DNA from: Hyalella azteca
Lineage: Eukaryota > Arthropoda > Malacostraca > Amphipoda > Hyalellidae
Assembly: GCF_000764305.2 (NCBI RefSeq)
Contig: NW_025936356.1
Coordinates: 177,761 to 241,760 of the forward strand
DNA: 64,000 nucleotides
Reading direction: 5' to 3'
Of the stretch, positions 46,331 to 58,520 are shown piece by piece (position 1 is the first letter of the stretch; each line of letters opens with the position of its first letter). Under the pieces are notes generated by a model, which made no database searches, had not been told where the DNA came from, and saw only the letters and a program-made list of their open reading frames with translations. The translations under genes and the position numbers were made by a program.

Positions 46331-46932
46331 ATTGCTGCAGTGAATTGCTGTCACTGCTGCAGTGAATTGCTGTCACTGCTGCAGTGAATTGCTGTCTGTC
46401 ACTGCTGCTGTGTATTGCTGTCACTGCTGTAGTGGATTGCTGTCACTGCTGCAGTGGATTGCTGTCACTGCTGCAGTGGATTGCTGTCACTGCTGCAGTG
46501 GATTGCTGTCACTGCTGCAGTGGATTGCTGTCACTGCTGCAGTGGATTGCTGTCACTGCTGCAGTGGATTGCTGTCACTGCTGCAGTGGATTGCTGTCAC
46601 TGCTGCAGTGGATTGCTGTCACTGCTGCAGTGGATTGCTGTCACTGCTGCAGTGGATTGCTGTCACTGCTGCAGTGGATTGCTGTCACTGCTGCAGTGGA
46701 TTGCTGTCACTGCTGCAGTGGATTGCTGTCACTGCTGCAGTGGATTGCTGTCACTGCTGCAGTGGATTGCTGTCACTGCTGCAGTGGATTGCTGTCACTG
46801 CTGCAGTGGATTGCTGTCACTGCTGCAGTGGATTGCTGTCACTGCTGCAGTGGATTGCTGTCACTGCTGCAGTGGATTGCTGTCACTGCTGCAGTGGATT
46901 GCTGTCACTGCTGCAGTGGATTGCTGTCACTG
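46331..46932. repeat. 22-bp minisatellite, ~27 copies
   Basis: Near-identical copies of GGATTGCTGTCACTGCTGCA plus GT up to a single n. Related in word content to the preceding array. Since 22 is not a multiple of three, Cys/Leu/Ser-rich frames cycle with a 22-codon period; not coding. Confidence 0.95.
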
Positions 46933-46933
46933 N
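46933..46933. other. Single-n scaffold junction
   Basis: A lone n at the right edge of the 22-bp array. Confidence 0.8.
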
Positions 46934-47864
46934 AGTCACTGCCTTCACTCACAATTCACTATATATCTATTATCGTAGAGTCTAGCAGGCTTCATCCATT
47001 GTACGTACTCATGTTATCTCATCCACGGCCGGCGAACGACTGTCGTGCATGCCAAGTTAATTCTGATGAGTAACACGAGTTACTCATCATATGTATACGT
47101 GACAAGTCACGTACCTACATGCATACAAATACAACATGCTCATGAGTAAGCTCCTGAGTATGTATACATATTACGCAAATACTGATATTCTCAAGAGTAA
47201 CCATCAGCACGCTTGCGAGTGTCTGTTTATTTTATATGTAGATTAATTTTTGTCAGTATTATCACGATTATAACTGATGGATGAATAAGTATGCGAATGA
47301 TTTGGAATATTTTATGATTAATATTATTGTGAGCGTACAAGCAAATACTCATAGAACAAGAATGTTCTTTATTAACCAAAAGTGATACTGGGTGAGTCAA
47401 ATGCCGCCGTTACTCGTCATTGTGAGACACTCGTGAAATTGTCTTGATAAGGTTTACTTGTGACTCAAATTTCGTGTACTCATCGAAATAATAATAAATT
47501 TTGAGTGATGCATTTTATACTATGTATAGGTTTGATTTTGTACGAACGCTGCCTGCGTATTGTTATTAATTCGAAATTACCCATAATATTTTCGTTTTGT
47601 GATCATGGATAAACCTTAGTTGTATGAATCTCATTCAACATTTCGCAATTTATGTTGTAATTCGAACTTAATTTGATAACTGTACAGCAACAGTTCCTCA
47701 TATCTTTGAACCATTGCTCATGATCTATAATTGTGTGCCAACTTGTACATTGTGATTTCTTCCATGTACTTATGGTGAGCCAGTCACGTCTGATCAGCCA
47801 TGTAAGCCATGCTTTGTTTCTCACGCCTGCTCTGGGTTGAAGGAACTCATGAAAATGTAGCTCA
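46934..47864. other. AT-rich unique sequence
   Basis: No gene recognised. ACTCATGAGTAA words recur at 47060-47220. The first canonical AATAAA after the Toll stop is at 47493-47498. Confidence 0.4.
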
Positions 47865-48555
47865 GCTGGGCAGTTGTCAGCTGTTCCCGGGCAGTGGTTG
47901 TCAGCTGGTCCCGGGCAGCAGTTGTCAGCTGGTCCCAGGGGCCAGGCAGCGGTTGTCAGCTGGTCCCGGCAGCGCTTGTCAGCTGGTCCTAGGCAGCGGT
48001 TGTCAGTTGGTCCCGGCAGCGGTTGTCCGCTGGTCCCGGACAGCGGTTGTCAACTGGTCCCGGACAGCGGTTGTCAACTGGTCCCGGGCAGCAGTTGTCA
48101 GCTGGTCCAGGCAGCGGTTGTCAGCTGGTCCCGGACAGCGGTTGTCAACTGGTCCCGGGCAGCGGTTGTCAGCTGGTCCCGGGCAGCGGTTGTCAGCTGG
48201 TCCCGGGCAGCGGTTGTCAGCTGGTCCCGGGCAGCGGTTGTCAGCTGGTCCCGGGCAGCGGCTGTCAGCTGATCTCTGGCAGCGACTGTCAGCTGATCTC
48301 TGGCAGCGACTGTCAGCTGATCTCTGGCAGCGACTGTCAGCTGATCTCTGGCAGCGACTGTCAGCTGATCTCTGGCAGCGACTGTCAGCTGATCTCTGGC
48401 AGCGACTGTCAGCTGATCTCTGGCAGCGACTGTCAGCTGATCTCTGGCAGCGACTGTCAGCTGATCTCTGGCAGCGACTGTCAGCTGATCTCTGGCAGCG
48501 GTTGTCAGTTGGTCCCGGCAGCGGTTGTCAGCTGGTCCCGGCAGCGGCTGTCAGA
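47865..48555. repeat. 24-bp minisatellite, two families
   Basis: The left part is copies of GTTGTCAGCTGGTCCCGGGC plus AGCG with 1-4 base deletions. From about 48250 it switches to nearly perfect ACTGTCAGCTGATCTCTGGC plus AGCG, then back at the right end. Both share TGTCAGCTG, so one arose from the other and expanded locally. Confidence 0.95.
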
Positions 48556-51504
48556 TGGTTATGTTTCACCATTAAATAGATTTGATCGCTCACAGTCGAT
48601 TGCTCGAATTTATATCGTCATTCAAAAGCGTTCGATAATTTAAATAGGTTTCATTGTTAAACTTGGTTAGATTTTAGCCATTTAATTACATCCAAAACAA
48701 AAGAATTGTTTTGACTATCATATTTATGTCCATGAGGTTCGTGTGTTATAATTGGTAGATGTCTTTAATCTCTTTGGTTCAGTAGATTCTATTCATTTAT
48801 TGTATTAGATGGTTAACCATTATAAATACGCTCTGTGTCTGTAACGTTTTATTCATTACAATGATTACCGATGACAACGATGATGCTTATGATGAAATTA
48901 ATACTGTAGCCTGGTTGCAATATGACGGATTCAATTTTAATTTTTCGATCTATTTTCTATTACTGATTTCTGTGTAGTTTTTTATGACCTAAATTGTATA
49001 CTAAGAAATCTCTTTTTGGAAGCAAAATTCTTGTTTCTTTGTAACTTTTTTCGGTAATTCAGAAATTTTTGAGTAATAGAACACCAGGAATTAATTTAAA
49101 TGTTTTGTTGTATTTTGTTTAATCACTTATTGAATGATTTGCTGGAGAAGATCGAGTTATTCATGTACGCAGTGAGTATTTTACAAACCATTATAATCTA
49201 CGGTATTGTTTATAATTGCACAATATTGAATGTGTTACCTTAATAATTGTGAATTATTCGGCGGTTTGTATTGAATCTTTGCTTAACGATCTACTCATCT
49301 AACGACATACTCATCGTCTAACGAATTTACTCACTGTGTTATTCCTAAATGTATTTTTCAGTGTAATTTGCAGCTATATTGAACTGTACAAGCTTTATCA
49401 CCAATAGGTTTACGTGCATCTCCCTACGGGACGAAATTCTTTGTTGATAAACAATGTTAAGGGAAATTTATAGGCGGATTATCGGCGGCCAGACACGTTC
49501 AAGTGTCGGCCACCGATGATAATATCTAAATTTTTAATGTGTTCAATCTAATGAGAATTTTGTTATTATATATATTTTTGTCAAAGAATTCTTTCTTTGT
49601 CAAGCAAGTGATTTTTTCAAACGCGATTATTCATTAATGCTGACTGTTTTTTATCGTACGCGGTTGCTGCTTAGATTTCTATTATATACATCAATATCTG
49701 ACGATTGCGTTCATAACTTTTACAACATTTTATTATTTTCTAATCGTTCATTCTTTGCAGTTAAACTTCCTCATGATGATCCCGATTATTTATTTTCCAA
49801 CTGAGAATTAAGATTTAACTTGAATCCAATTCTCTTCACATTCACTCAAACAAAAAACACCCGTCCTACAAATTTTTGAGTAAATGTACTTCTAAATTTT
49901 TTTGTATGTTATTTGAAAGTTTCTATTCGACACAAAAGAAAATAACAATTGTACTAGAAATATTGATAATAACTGCAGCTGTAAATTGATGCAGCTGCAG
50001 CTGATATATCGCGCAGCTGTTGGTCGCCTCGCACTGACTTGCATTAAAACTTCAGTACGATGAATTTCCAATAATTTCAATAATTTAATTTATTTATTAT
50101 CATTAAAATTTCGTCTGTGGTTTCAGTTGCTTCAGATTTTGCCTGTCTCAGCCAAAGGCAGATTTTATTTTAAATAAATTACAATTTTGGACTTCATCGC
50201 TGAACTGAGCTTTACGCAACTTATATACTAATTTTATTGTTAAACTTCAGCATTGAATTTTGTGATTGAATTTCTAGAGAGGAAAGTTGATAAAAAAAAG
50301 TGTGAGCGCGACTGCCAGATGCACGACGCGTTCCTGTGCGGTGATCAACTCCTTTGATAAAATCATCGCCGGCTTTTCGGCGGCCAGTATGATGTCAAAT
50401 TAAGTGCATTTCGCCATAGAAACTTGACGGCATTTTCAGCATGGCTTTTTTTTAGAAAACCCGCCAATAAATTTATATTATTGTTACCCTATTTAATCTG
50501 AAGGCATATTTGCGACGTGAAATGCATGGCCGACGATAACCCGACCATGATTTTGTTCAGCTTCACCGTCGTGTCTGTGATAGCCTCATAGTCATCTATA
50601 TATTCATGGAGAGGGGCCCATCTATATACGTTTGTCTATTTATAAATATATCTATATAGGGGCCCCGTACGTGTACCGAGTGTATATACATCATACGTTA
50701 GTTTTTATACGCGCCTTTCTTTTGTAAAAAGACACTTTGTACATAACGCCTTCTCTGCAGATGTTCTGTAATAAACGCTACGTTCAAACTGACCTTCATT
50801 GCCCCTACACTTTTTTGTAAGCTTCGTGTAATGATACCTACTGATCATGAAACGTATATGGTACAAATTTATCCCACTGATTTTCATTCATATTATAGAA
50901 ATTTCCAACATTAGCATCAAATCGTTATCAATTTTAGTTCAATGGATAAATGTCCATGATTAATGATCCGAGAAATTCAATAGGTAGTTTAGTTTGGCTC
51001 AATGGTTAAACAACCATCGCGGTGGACTGTAAACCCTCCATGGCATCGAAAATGTGACGGTGAAATTAGGATTAAACTGAAAGCTGGAGGAGCATCACCA
51101 TTCGTTGGTCACCACCCTTATAACACCATCACTCTTCATCACCACCACGCCACATCACTTCTCGCACCATCACCAGAACAACACATCACACCAACACCAC
51201 ACCACCATTCCAGCATCAGGTTGCACAAGCCATCGCAAAATGGCGGAGTCTGGAACGGCTTTCCAGCCACACGGCGGAGCCTGCAAGAGAGCAACCGCAC
51301 CAGCCAGCCACATGGCTTTGCCTCGCCCGCCAGTCAGCCACCTGGCTGTGACTCACCCGTCTGCCAGCCGTACGTCCAGCCAGCTGAGATTCCAGTGGCT
51401 GGGCACAGATGTTGTCATGGAATTAAAAGTTACTTCATACATGGTCTGATGAAGCAAACACTGAAAAATGATGGCTGTGAATTTCGGATGCCTTCACGCG
51501 TTAC
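48556..51504. other. AT-rich gene-free stretch
   Basis: About 3 kb with no supported gene. It includes GGCC hairpins at 49479-49522 and about 50365-50400. The frame at 51002-51480 is His/Pro/Ser-rich from CACCA words (51105-51220) and is not recognisable as a protein. Confidence 0.5.
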
Positions 51505-51749
51505 ATTCGTGCGTCACGTTCATGTGTCACATTCGTGCGTCACGTTCATGTGTCACGTTCATGTGTCACATTCGTGCGTCACGTTCATGTGTCACGTTCA
51601 TGTATCACATTCGTGCGTCACGTTCATGTGTCACGTTCATGTATCACATTCGTGCGTCACGTTCATGTGTCACATTCGTGCGTCACGTTCATGTATCGCA
51701 TTCGTGCGTCACGTTCATGTGTCACATTCGTGCGTCACGTTCATGTGTC
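51505..51749. repeat. GTCACRTTC array (12/13-bp subunits)
   Basis: Alternating CGTCACGTTCATGT and GTCACATTCGTG blocks forming higher-order units of about 24 and 36 bp. Ends at a single n. Confidence 0.9.
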
Positions 51750-51750
51750 N
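51750..51750. other. Single-n scaffold junction
   Basis: A lone n joins two unrelated arrays. Confidence 0.8.
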
Positions 51751-52070
51751 GTCAGGGACGGACAGGGTGTCAGGGACAGACAGGGTGTCAGGGACGGACA
51801 GGGTGTCAGGGACGGACAGGGTGTCAGGGACGGACAGGGTGTCAGGGACAGACAGGGTGTCAGGGACGGACAGGGTGTCAGGGACGGACAGGGTGTCAGG
51901 GACGGACAGGGTGTCAGGGACAGACAGGGTGTCAGGGACGGACAGGGTGTCAGGGACGGACAGGGTGTCAGGGACGGACAGGGTGTCAGGGACGGACAGG
52001 GTGTCAGGGAGGGACAGGGTGTCAGGGACGGACAGGGTGTCAGGGACGGACAGGGTGTCAGGAAGGAGGG
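51751..52070. repeat. 18-bp minisatellite GTCAGGGACGGACAGGGT
   Basis: About eighteen copies with an occasional A for G (GACAGAC). The unit is divisible by three, so Asp/Arg/Val/Ser frames stay open on both strands; by-product. Confidence 0.95.
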
Positions 52071-52499
52071 ACAGGAGTTCAATGTTCAATTCCGCCATCA
52101 AAATTTAATTTTGGATGAAAAATTTACGTTGGTCCACCAGAAAACGCTGGCATTATTTTAAACGATGTTGCAAATTTTACGGTCACTAAAGACATAATAA
52201 TAAATTTAACCCGTGCAGAACTACGTCAATAATTTCATTTTCAAGCCTAAATACTTTATATGAAAGTCTACTTTTGAAAGTCATTAAGGAATGAACCCAT
52301 TAATCATTACGGCGCCTGTAATGGATTTAAAAATTAGCTTTTAATTTTTTCCAAGTCCCGGAACTTAGAGAAACGAAAAGCAATTTAAGAGACCATTCAT
52401 CAGCTCGCCGCTATTGAGAGCCCAGATACTCATTGAAAATTAGCTCCTGCGCCACGTACATCAGTCGCTCAGTCCCACGATACAGAGTAGTTATAGGCG
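52071..52499. other. Unique sequence
   Basis: No gene recognised. Confidence 0.4.
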
Positions 52500-52640
52500 C
52501 GGTATTTACTATAGTATATAGTATAGTAAACAGCTTTGTTCAGTATAGTATAGTATTTAGTATAGTATTAGTATAGTATAGTAAACAGCTTCGTTCAGTA
52601 TAATATAGTATTTAGTATAGTATATAGTATAGCTATAGGA
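52500..52640. repeat. AGTAT pentamer repeat
   Basis: Imperfect AGTAT/AGTATTT repeats with two CAGCTTYGTTCAG interruptions. The pentamer is the reverse complement of the ATACT array at 59478-59652. Confidence 0.85.
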
Positions 52641-52944
52641 TTGCATATTGAATAGTATTATAGTTCATAGTATTGTATCGGCATAGGCTTATATAAAGGG
52701 TTCTGTGTTGATACAGAGTCATTAGGCAAGAGAGTTTTGAACTAATACATGGTCATTAAGTAAAGTCTTAGACCAAGGGTTGAGTGTTAATAGAGTGCCA
52801 TTAATTGGCATGAGTGCCTACATGTGTATCACTACAGAGGATCGCGTGAAATACATTACAGTGGGACGCAAGGCTCAAGCAAACTTGTAAATAGTGTTGA
52901 AGCCAGGCCCGTGAAGACAGCAGGGCTGTCAGGCAACGTCGAGT

Positions 52945-54034
52945 GTCTAAAAGGCAGGGAGACAGGCGGAGGCTGAAATCAGGCAACATTGAGTGTTCGA
53001 AAAGACAGGCAGGCGGAGGCTGAAATCAGGCAACATTGAGTGTTCGAAAAGACAGGCAGGCGGAGGCTGAAATCAGGCAACATTGAGTGTTCGAAAAGAC
53101 AGGCAGGCGGAGGCTGAAATCAGGCAACATTGAGTGTTCGAAAAGACAGGCAGGCGGAGGCTGAAATCAGGCAACATTGAGTGTTCGAAAAGACAGGCAG
53201 GCGGAGGCTGAAATCAGGCAACATTGAGTGTTCGAAAAGACAGGCAGGCGGAGGCTGAAATCAGGCAACATTGAGTGTTCGAAAAGACAGGCAGGCGGAG
53301 GCTGAAATCAGGCAACATTGAGTGTTCGAAAAGACAGGCAGGCGGAGGCTGAAATCAGGCAACATTGAGTGTTCGAAAAGACAGGCAGGCGGAGGCTGAA
53401 ATCAGGCAACATTGAGTGTTCGAAAAGACAGGCAGGCGGAGGCTGAAATCAGGCAACATTGAGTGTTCGAAAAGACAGGCAGGCGGAGGCTGAAATCAGG
53501 CAACATTGAGTGTTCGAAAAGACAGGCAGGCGGAGGCTGAAATCAGGCAACATTGAGTGTTCGAAAAGACAGGCAGGCGGAGGCTGAAATCAGGCAACAT
53601 TGAGTGTTCGAAAAGACAGGCAGGCGGAGGCTGAAATCAGGCAACATTGAGTGTTCGAAAAGACAGGCAGGCGGAGGCTGAAATCAGGCAACATTGAGTG
53701 TTCGAAAAGACAGGCAGGCGGAGGCTGAAATCAGGCAACATTGAGTGTTCGAAAAGACAGGCAGGCGGAGGCTGAAATCAGGCAACATTGAGTGTTCGAA
53801 AAGACAGGCAGGCGGAGGCTGAAATCAGGCAACATTGAGTGTTCGAAAAGACAGGCAGGCGGAGGCTGAAATCAGGCAACATTGAGTGTTCGAAAAGACA
53901 GGCAGGCGGAGGCTGAAATCAGGCAACATTGAGTGTTCGAAAAGACAGGCAGGCGGAGGCTGAAATCAGGCAACATTGAGTGTTCGAAAAGACAGGCAGG
54001 CGGAGGCTGAAATCAGGCAACATTGAGTGTTAGA
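52945..54034. repeat. 47-bp minisatellite, ~23 copies
   Basis: Almost error-free copies of a 47-bp unit: AGGCTGAAATCAGGCAACAT, TGAGTGTTCGAAAAGACAGG, CAGGCGG. Period from AGGCAACATT at 52981 and 53028. The first copy is diverged; the right edge is a single n. Confidence 0.97.
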
Positions 54035-54035
54035 N
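54035..54035. other. Single-n scaffold junction
   Basis: A lone n between the 47-bp array and a 26-bp array. Confidence 0.8.
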
Positions 54036-54145
54036 TGGTGAGTATGGGTTAACAGGCTCAGTGGTGAGTATGGGTTAACAGGCTCAGTGGTGAGTACGGG
54101 TTAACAGGCTCAGTGGTGAGTATGGGTTAACAGGCTCAGTGGTAT
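54036..54145. repeat. 26-bp minisatellite
   Basis: Just over four copies of TGGTGAGTATGGGTTAACAG plus GCTCAG. Confidence 0.95.
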
Positions 54146-54922
54146 TCTTGAGCAAGGCATGGGTATGGCTGAGGCCACGCGTCTGGAATTTGAGATTACG
54201 CTTGGTCTGGTATGAAGGCATGGCTTTAGATTCGTAAATCGCAGGATTGGACTATATATATTTAGGTGTATAGGAGACAAGGTTATATATGAAGTGGATC
54301 AGTATATAGAAGATAGGGCGGTGTGTTCATGGGCTGTGATTTAATATTTAGGATGCAATCTCGAATTTCAAATGTTATATTATTCAAGCATTCGTAAGTA
54401 TATCCTAGAAAATATATTCTTATTAAATTTTAATATAAATCGAAACCACTTTAACAGGTTGGTTCATATCACAAACCCATGAATTCTGCAAGTCACATGT
54501 CTCATGCATCGCTCTGACACAGTTTACTCGCCGTTCCAGTGCACTCAGCATGCGTGTTTTACTCAACAATTTTCACGACTCATGGCAAGTTGTTCTTTGT
54601 TACTAATCTTGACTTTAAATTCTACACGATCGTGCGTGCACGAATCAAATGCTAGGAAAATTCGGGTTAAGGTCACCGTTTTGTCGGCCATCCACAGGCC
54701 GGCCGTATTCCACCCATGATTCACATGTGGGTCCGTACGACGATGATGAATATTCATGCGCGTATCGATGAATGCGAGGCAAGGGAGGCTCTTTGTCCTG
54801 AGTCAACACTCGTAGTTTGGCGAGGCAGCAACGCGATAAAAATGTAGGGCGAAAATCAATGCGAATGTGACTTTGGGGGAGACGAATGTGTTCGGGAGAA
54901 GTTGTGTTCAACCTCATTAGCG
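54146..54922. other. Unique sequence
   Basis: No gene supported. Overlapping open frames on both strands at 54504-54917 have no recognisable domain. Confidence 0.4.
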
Positions 54923-55178
54923 GCAGGCTGTTCCTGTAGGTTGAATGTTCCCTTTACTGCAGGTTGCGCTGCCTGTTCCTATAGGTTGAATGTTCCCTAT
55001 TACTGCAGGTTGTGTTGCCTGTTCCTATAGGTTGAATGTTCCCTATTACTGCAGGTTGTGTTGCCTGTTCCTGTAGGTTGAATGTTCCCAATTACGGCAG
55101 GTTCTGTTGCCTTTTCCTGTAGGTTGAATGTTCCCTATTATGGCAGGTTGTGCTGCCTGTTCTTGTAGGTTGAATGCA
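54923..55178. repeat. 45/46-bp minisatellite
   Basis: About 5.6 copies of CTGTTCCTATAGGTTGAATG, TTCCCTATTACTGCAGGTTG, TGTTGC. Starts at 54928, 54973 and 55019. Confidence 0.95.
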
Positions 55179-55409
55179 CCTTGCCAGCAGTAATAACCCA
55201 GTGTTATATTACGTCGAATGGCCGCCGATAAGACGACTATAATTCGTCACGTTTTCGATGTAATTTCCTGAAACGTTCCATCAGCTGACAGCGCGAAGTT
55301 TCAATCGCGCAATTCGTCAAGTTTTGCGCCGTCAATGGAAGTGTCGGGGACTTGATTGGGACTTGAACTTGAGGGATCGCTCGCCCTTAATGCCCATTAC
55401 CCTTAATTG
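55179..55409. other. Unique sequence
   Basis: No gene recognised. Confidence 0.4.
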
Positions 55410-55545
55410 GGAGCAGGGCTGGTAACGCCTTGGTTACAGGGGTGGGCAGGGTAACAGGGACGTGCAGGGTAACAGGGACGGGCAGGGTAACAGAGGTGAA
55501 GGAGGTAACAGGGGTGGTAAGGGTAACAGGGCAGGGTAACAGGAG
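55410..55545. repeat. Short GGTAACAGGG repeat
   Basis: Loose repeats of CAGGGTAACAGGGACG with 14-17 bp spacing. Confidence 0.8.
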
Positions 55546-55552
55546 ATCGTGT

Positions 55553-55772
55553 AACAAGCTACGACAGCTTCGTGTAGCAGACTACGACAGCTTCGTGCAG
55601 CAGGCTACGACAGCTTCGTGTAGCAGGCTACGGCAGCTTCGTGTAGCAGGCTACGACAGCTACGTGTAGCAGGCTACGACAGCTTCGTGTAGCAGGCTAC
55701 GACAGCTACGTGTAGCAGGCTACGGCAGCTTCGTGTAGCAGGCTACTACAGCTATTTGTAGCAGGCTACGTA
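55553..55772. repeat. 23-bp minisatellite
   Basis: About ten copies of AGCAGGCTACGACAGCTTCG plus TGT with GGC/TAC variants. Confidence 0.95.
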
Positions 55773-55944
55773 CAGGTTTGCTTCCATCGATCACTAAAAG
55801 AACAAAGGAGTTAGCTGCAGCTCAACGTATCATATAAATTCAGCACATACACGCAACCTTGTACAGTGTCCAGCTGTATAGTGTATGGCGTATAGTGTAT
55901 AGAGTACAGTTGGAAGTGCTAGGATAGAGTGTATTTGAATTCTG

Positions 55945-56215
55945 ATTCACTCATCACTCACAGTCTCACTCATTCATCACTCACAGTCTCACTCATTCAT
56001 CACTCACAGTCTCACTCATTCATCACTCACAGTCTCACTCATTCATCACTCAGTCTCACTCATTCATCACTCACAGTCTCACTCATTCATCACTCACAGT
56101 CTCACTCATTTATCACTCACAGTCTCACTCAGTCTCACTCATTCATCACTCACAGTCTCACTCATTCATTACTCACAGTCTCACTCATTCATAACTCACG
56201 GTCTCACTCCTTCAT
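55945..56215. repeat. 23-bp minisatellite
   Basis: About twelve copies of TCATTCATCACTCACAGTCT plus CAC, with 4- and 13-base shortened copies. Confidence 0.95.
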
Positions 56216-56429
56216 TCACCAATACACTCACTACCACAAAGACCATCTCAAGTCTCCTTTGACCCCCTGTAGGCCGTGTCTTTATGTGCCCTACAAAGCC
56301 TAATTCATGGTGAGTAACCCGGCTCATATTCACAGTTTTTACCCACGCCGCCCCAGCACTCTTGAACGACGCGCCAACGTCGCAAAAACGCAGCAACGTT
56401 TCCTGGTCTGACGTTGAGGTGCGAGTGTG

Positions 56430-57052
56430 TACAGCAGTGACTGTACAGCAGTGACTGTACTACATTGACTGTACTGCAGTGACTGTACAGCAGCGACTGC
56501 ACTGCAGTGACTGTACTGCAGTGACTGTACTGCAGTGACTGTACAGCAGTGACTCTACTGCAGTGACTGTACTGCAGTGACTGTACAGCCGTGACTGTAC
56601 TGCAGTGACTGTACAGCAGTGACTACAGCAGTGACTGTACTACAGTGACTGTACTGCAGTGACTGTACGGCAGTGACTATACAGCACTGGCTGCACAGCA
56701 GTGACTGTACTGCAGGGACTGTACAGCAGCGACTGTACAGCAGTGACTGTACAGCAGTGACTGTACAGCAGTGACTGTACTGCAGTGACTGTACAACAGT
56801 GACTGTACAGCAGTGACTGTACTGCAGTGACTGTACAGCAGTGACTGTACAGCAGTGACTGTACAGCAGTGACTGTACTGCAGGGACTGTACAGCAGTGA
56901 CTGTACGGCAGTGACTGTTCAGCAGTGACTGTACAGCAGTGACTGTACAGCAGTGACTGTACAGCAGTGGCTGTACAGCAGTGACTGTACAGCAGTGGCT
57001 GTACAGCAGTGACTGTACAGCAGTGGCTGTACAGCAGTGACAATAAAGCAGT
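56430..57052. repeat. 14-bp minisatellite GACTGTACAGCAGT
   Basis: About 44 copies, with ACTGCAG alternating with ACAGCAG in no fixed order. Contains TGTACA and CTGCAG palindromes. Cys/Tyr/Ser-rich minus-strand frames are by-products. Confidence 0.95.
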
Positions 57053-57697
57053 GAACATGCACGAAGTAGCAGCTCTCCACAGGATAAGCATCTTGATAAC
57101 GGAAAATTTGTATTTTTTCCCGTCTGAAACGAGCTACAATACATTCGCTGTAAACTGTGCCTTGCAAGGACCTGCCAACCTGATGCATTACAACGTTAAC
57201 CGTGCCCTCTTCTATCACTGTTAAGCTTCTAAAGGAAATTCTGTTAACCCTTCACTAACTCATTAGAGGGGCAAACAATGGACCAAATCTGCCCCTTAGC
57301 ATCAAAACTGCTGGCGAAAGCAATGATTATATTCATCAGCACCTAACCTCTAATTAACTGTGAATATAGTGGTAATATATTTTTTTACTGCCCTGAGGAC
57401 GAATCCCGGTCCAAGAACCTATACGGTGGTCGCTGAGGCTTCCAACTTCCGTTTACCGCAACTCCTACGTGAATAATGGGGCTCCCTACCCCATCATTCA
57501 CCCCTACTTCAACTAGGTCCATCAACACCTGGAACCCCTTAATGCTCAACCCCTCAACCCACACATACCTCGTCCTCAAGCCTAATAAACCCTCCTGTCC
57601 CCCACCCTCACCCCACCAGAACTTTTCTCTTCAAAACATCTTCAGTCTCCCCACTGCCGTAAATAAATACCAATTTGACCACCAAGCATGCTTTCGG
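57053..57697. other. Unique sequence
   Basis: No gene recognised. The 57385-57620 stretch has C-rich open frames without domains. Confidence 0.4.
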
Positions 57698-58128
57698 TCC
57701 ACCGCCTGTCCACCAGCATGAAGTGTGCTCACCACCTGTCCACCAGCATGTAGTCTCCACCGCCTGTCCACCAGCATGCAGTCTCCACCACCTGTCCACC
57801 AGCATGATGCCTGCCCACCGCCTGTCCACCAGCATGCAGTCTGCCCACCGCCTGTCCACCAGCATGCAGCCTGCCCACCGCCTGTCCACCAGCATGCAGT
57901 CTGCCCACCGCCTGTCCACCAGCATGCAGTCTGCCCACCGCCTGTCCACCATGCAGTCTGCCCACCGCCTGTCCACCAGCATGCAGTCTGCCCACCGCCT
58001 GTCCACCAGCATGTAGTCTCCACCGCCTGTCCACCAGCATGCAGTCTCCACCGCCTGTCCACCAGCATGCAGTCTCCACCGCCTGTCCACCAGCATGCAG
58101 TCTCCACCGCCTGTCCACCAGCATGCAG
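57698..58128. repeat. 27/30-bp minisatellite
   Basis: About fifteen copies of CACCGCCTGTCCACCAGCAT plus GCAGTCT (27 bp) or with an extra GCC (30 bp). Both lengths are multiples of three, so Cys/Trp-rich and His/Pro-rich frames stay open on both strands; by-product. Confidence 0.95.
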
Positions 58129-58204
58129 CGCCTGCCAATTGAAGGTGTCGGTCAGATCGCCGTCCAATCAAGCGCCGTAAAGAAACTTGCGTCGTCACCG
58201 CAAC

Positions 58205-58285
58205 CTCGTGCAACCAGAAACTGGTTGAGGCAGCATCCTAATGTCACCACAATTAATCTAGTGCAACCAGAAACTGGTTGATGCA
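58205..58285. repeat. Duplicated GTGCAACCAGAAACTGGTTG hairpin
   Basis: The phrase occurs twice about 55 bp apart, each with a 7-bp inverted repeat CAACCAG-AAA-CTGGTTG. Confidence 0.8.
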
Positions 58286-58354
58286 ACACCATGTCACCAT
58301 ATCCAAAAATTTATTGCGACCACCGCATTCCCACCACAGTATTTGTTGAATGTT

Positions 58355-58520
58355 ATTTGTGTTGATGCAGTATGTGTTGATGCAGTATGTGTTGATGCAG
58401 TATGTGTTGATGCAGTATGTGTTGATGCAGCATGTGTTGATGCAGTATGTGTTGATGCAGTATGTGTTGATGTAGTATGTGTTGATGCAGTATGTGTTGA
58501 TGCAGTACGCGTTATCAATA
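58355..58520. repeat. 15-bp array GTTGATGCAGTATGT
   Basis: About eleven copies. Because 15 is a multiple of three the Val/Asp/Cys frame stays open; by-product. Confidence 0.95.

Noticed and set aside
46331..46932. Cys-rich secreted peptide genes
   Set aside because: All three frames of the 22-bp repeat give the same cycling Cys/Leu/Ser peptide, which shows it is a repeat artefact.
50990..51062. tRNA-like stretch with TGGCTCAATGG and GACTGTAAA
   Set aside because: The A-box-like word is present, but the D, anticodon and T stems do not pair and there is no acceptable B box.
51002..52108. 368-codon frame with His/Pro-rich start and repeat tail
   Set aside because: It crosses a single-n junction and two minisatellites. 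The N-terminal part is CACCA-driven low complexity without a domain.
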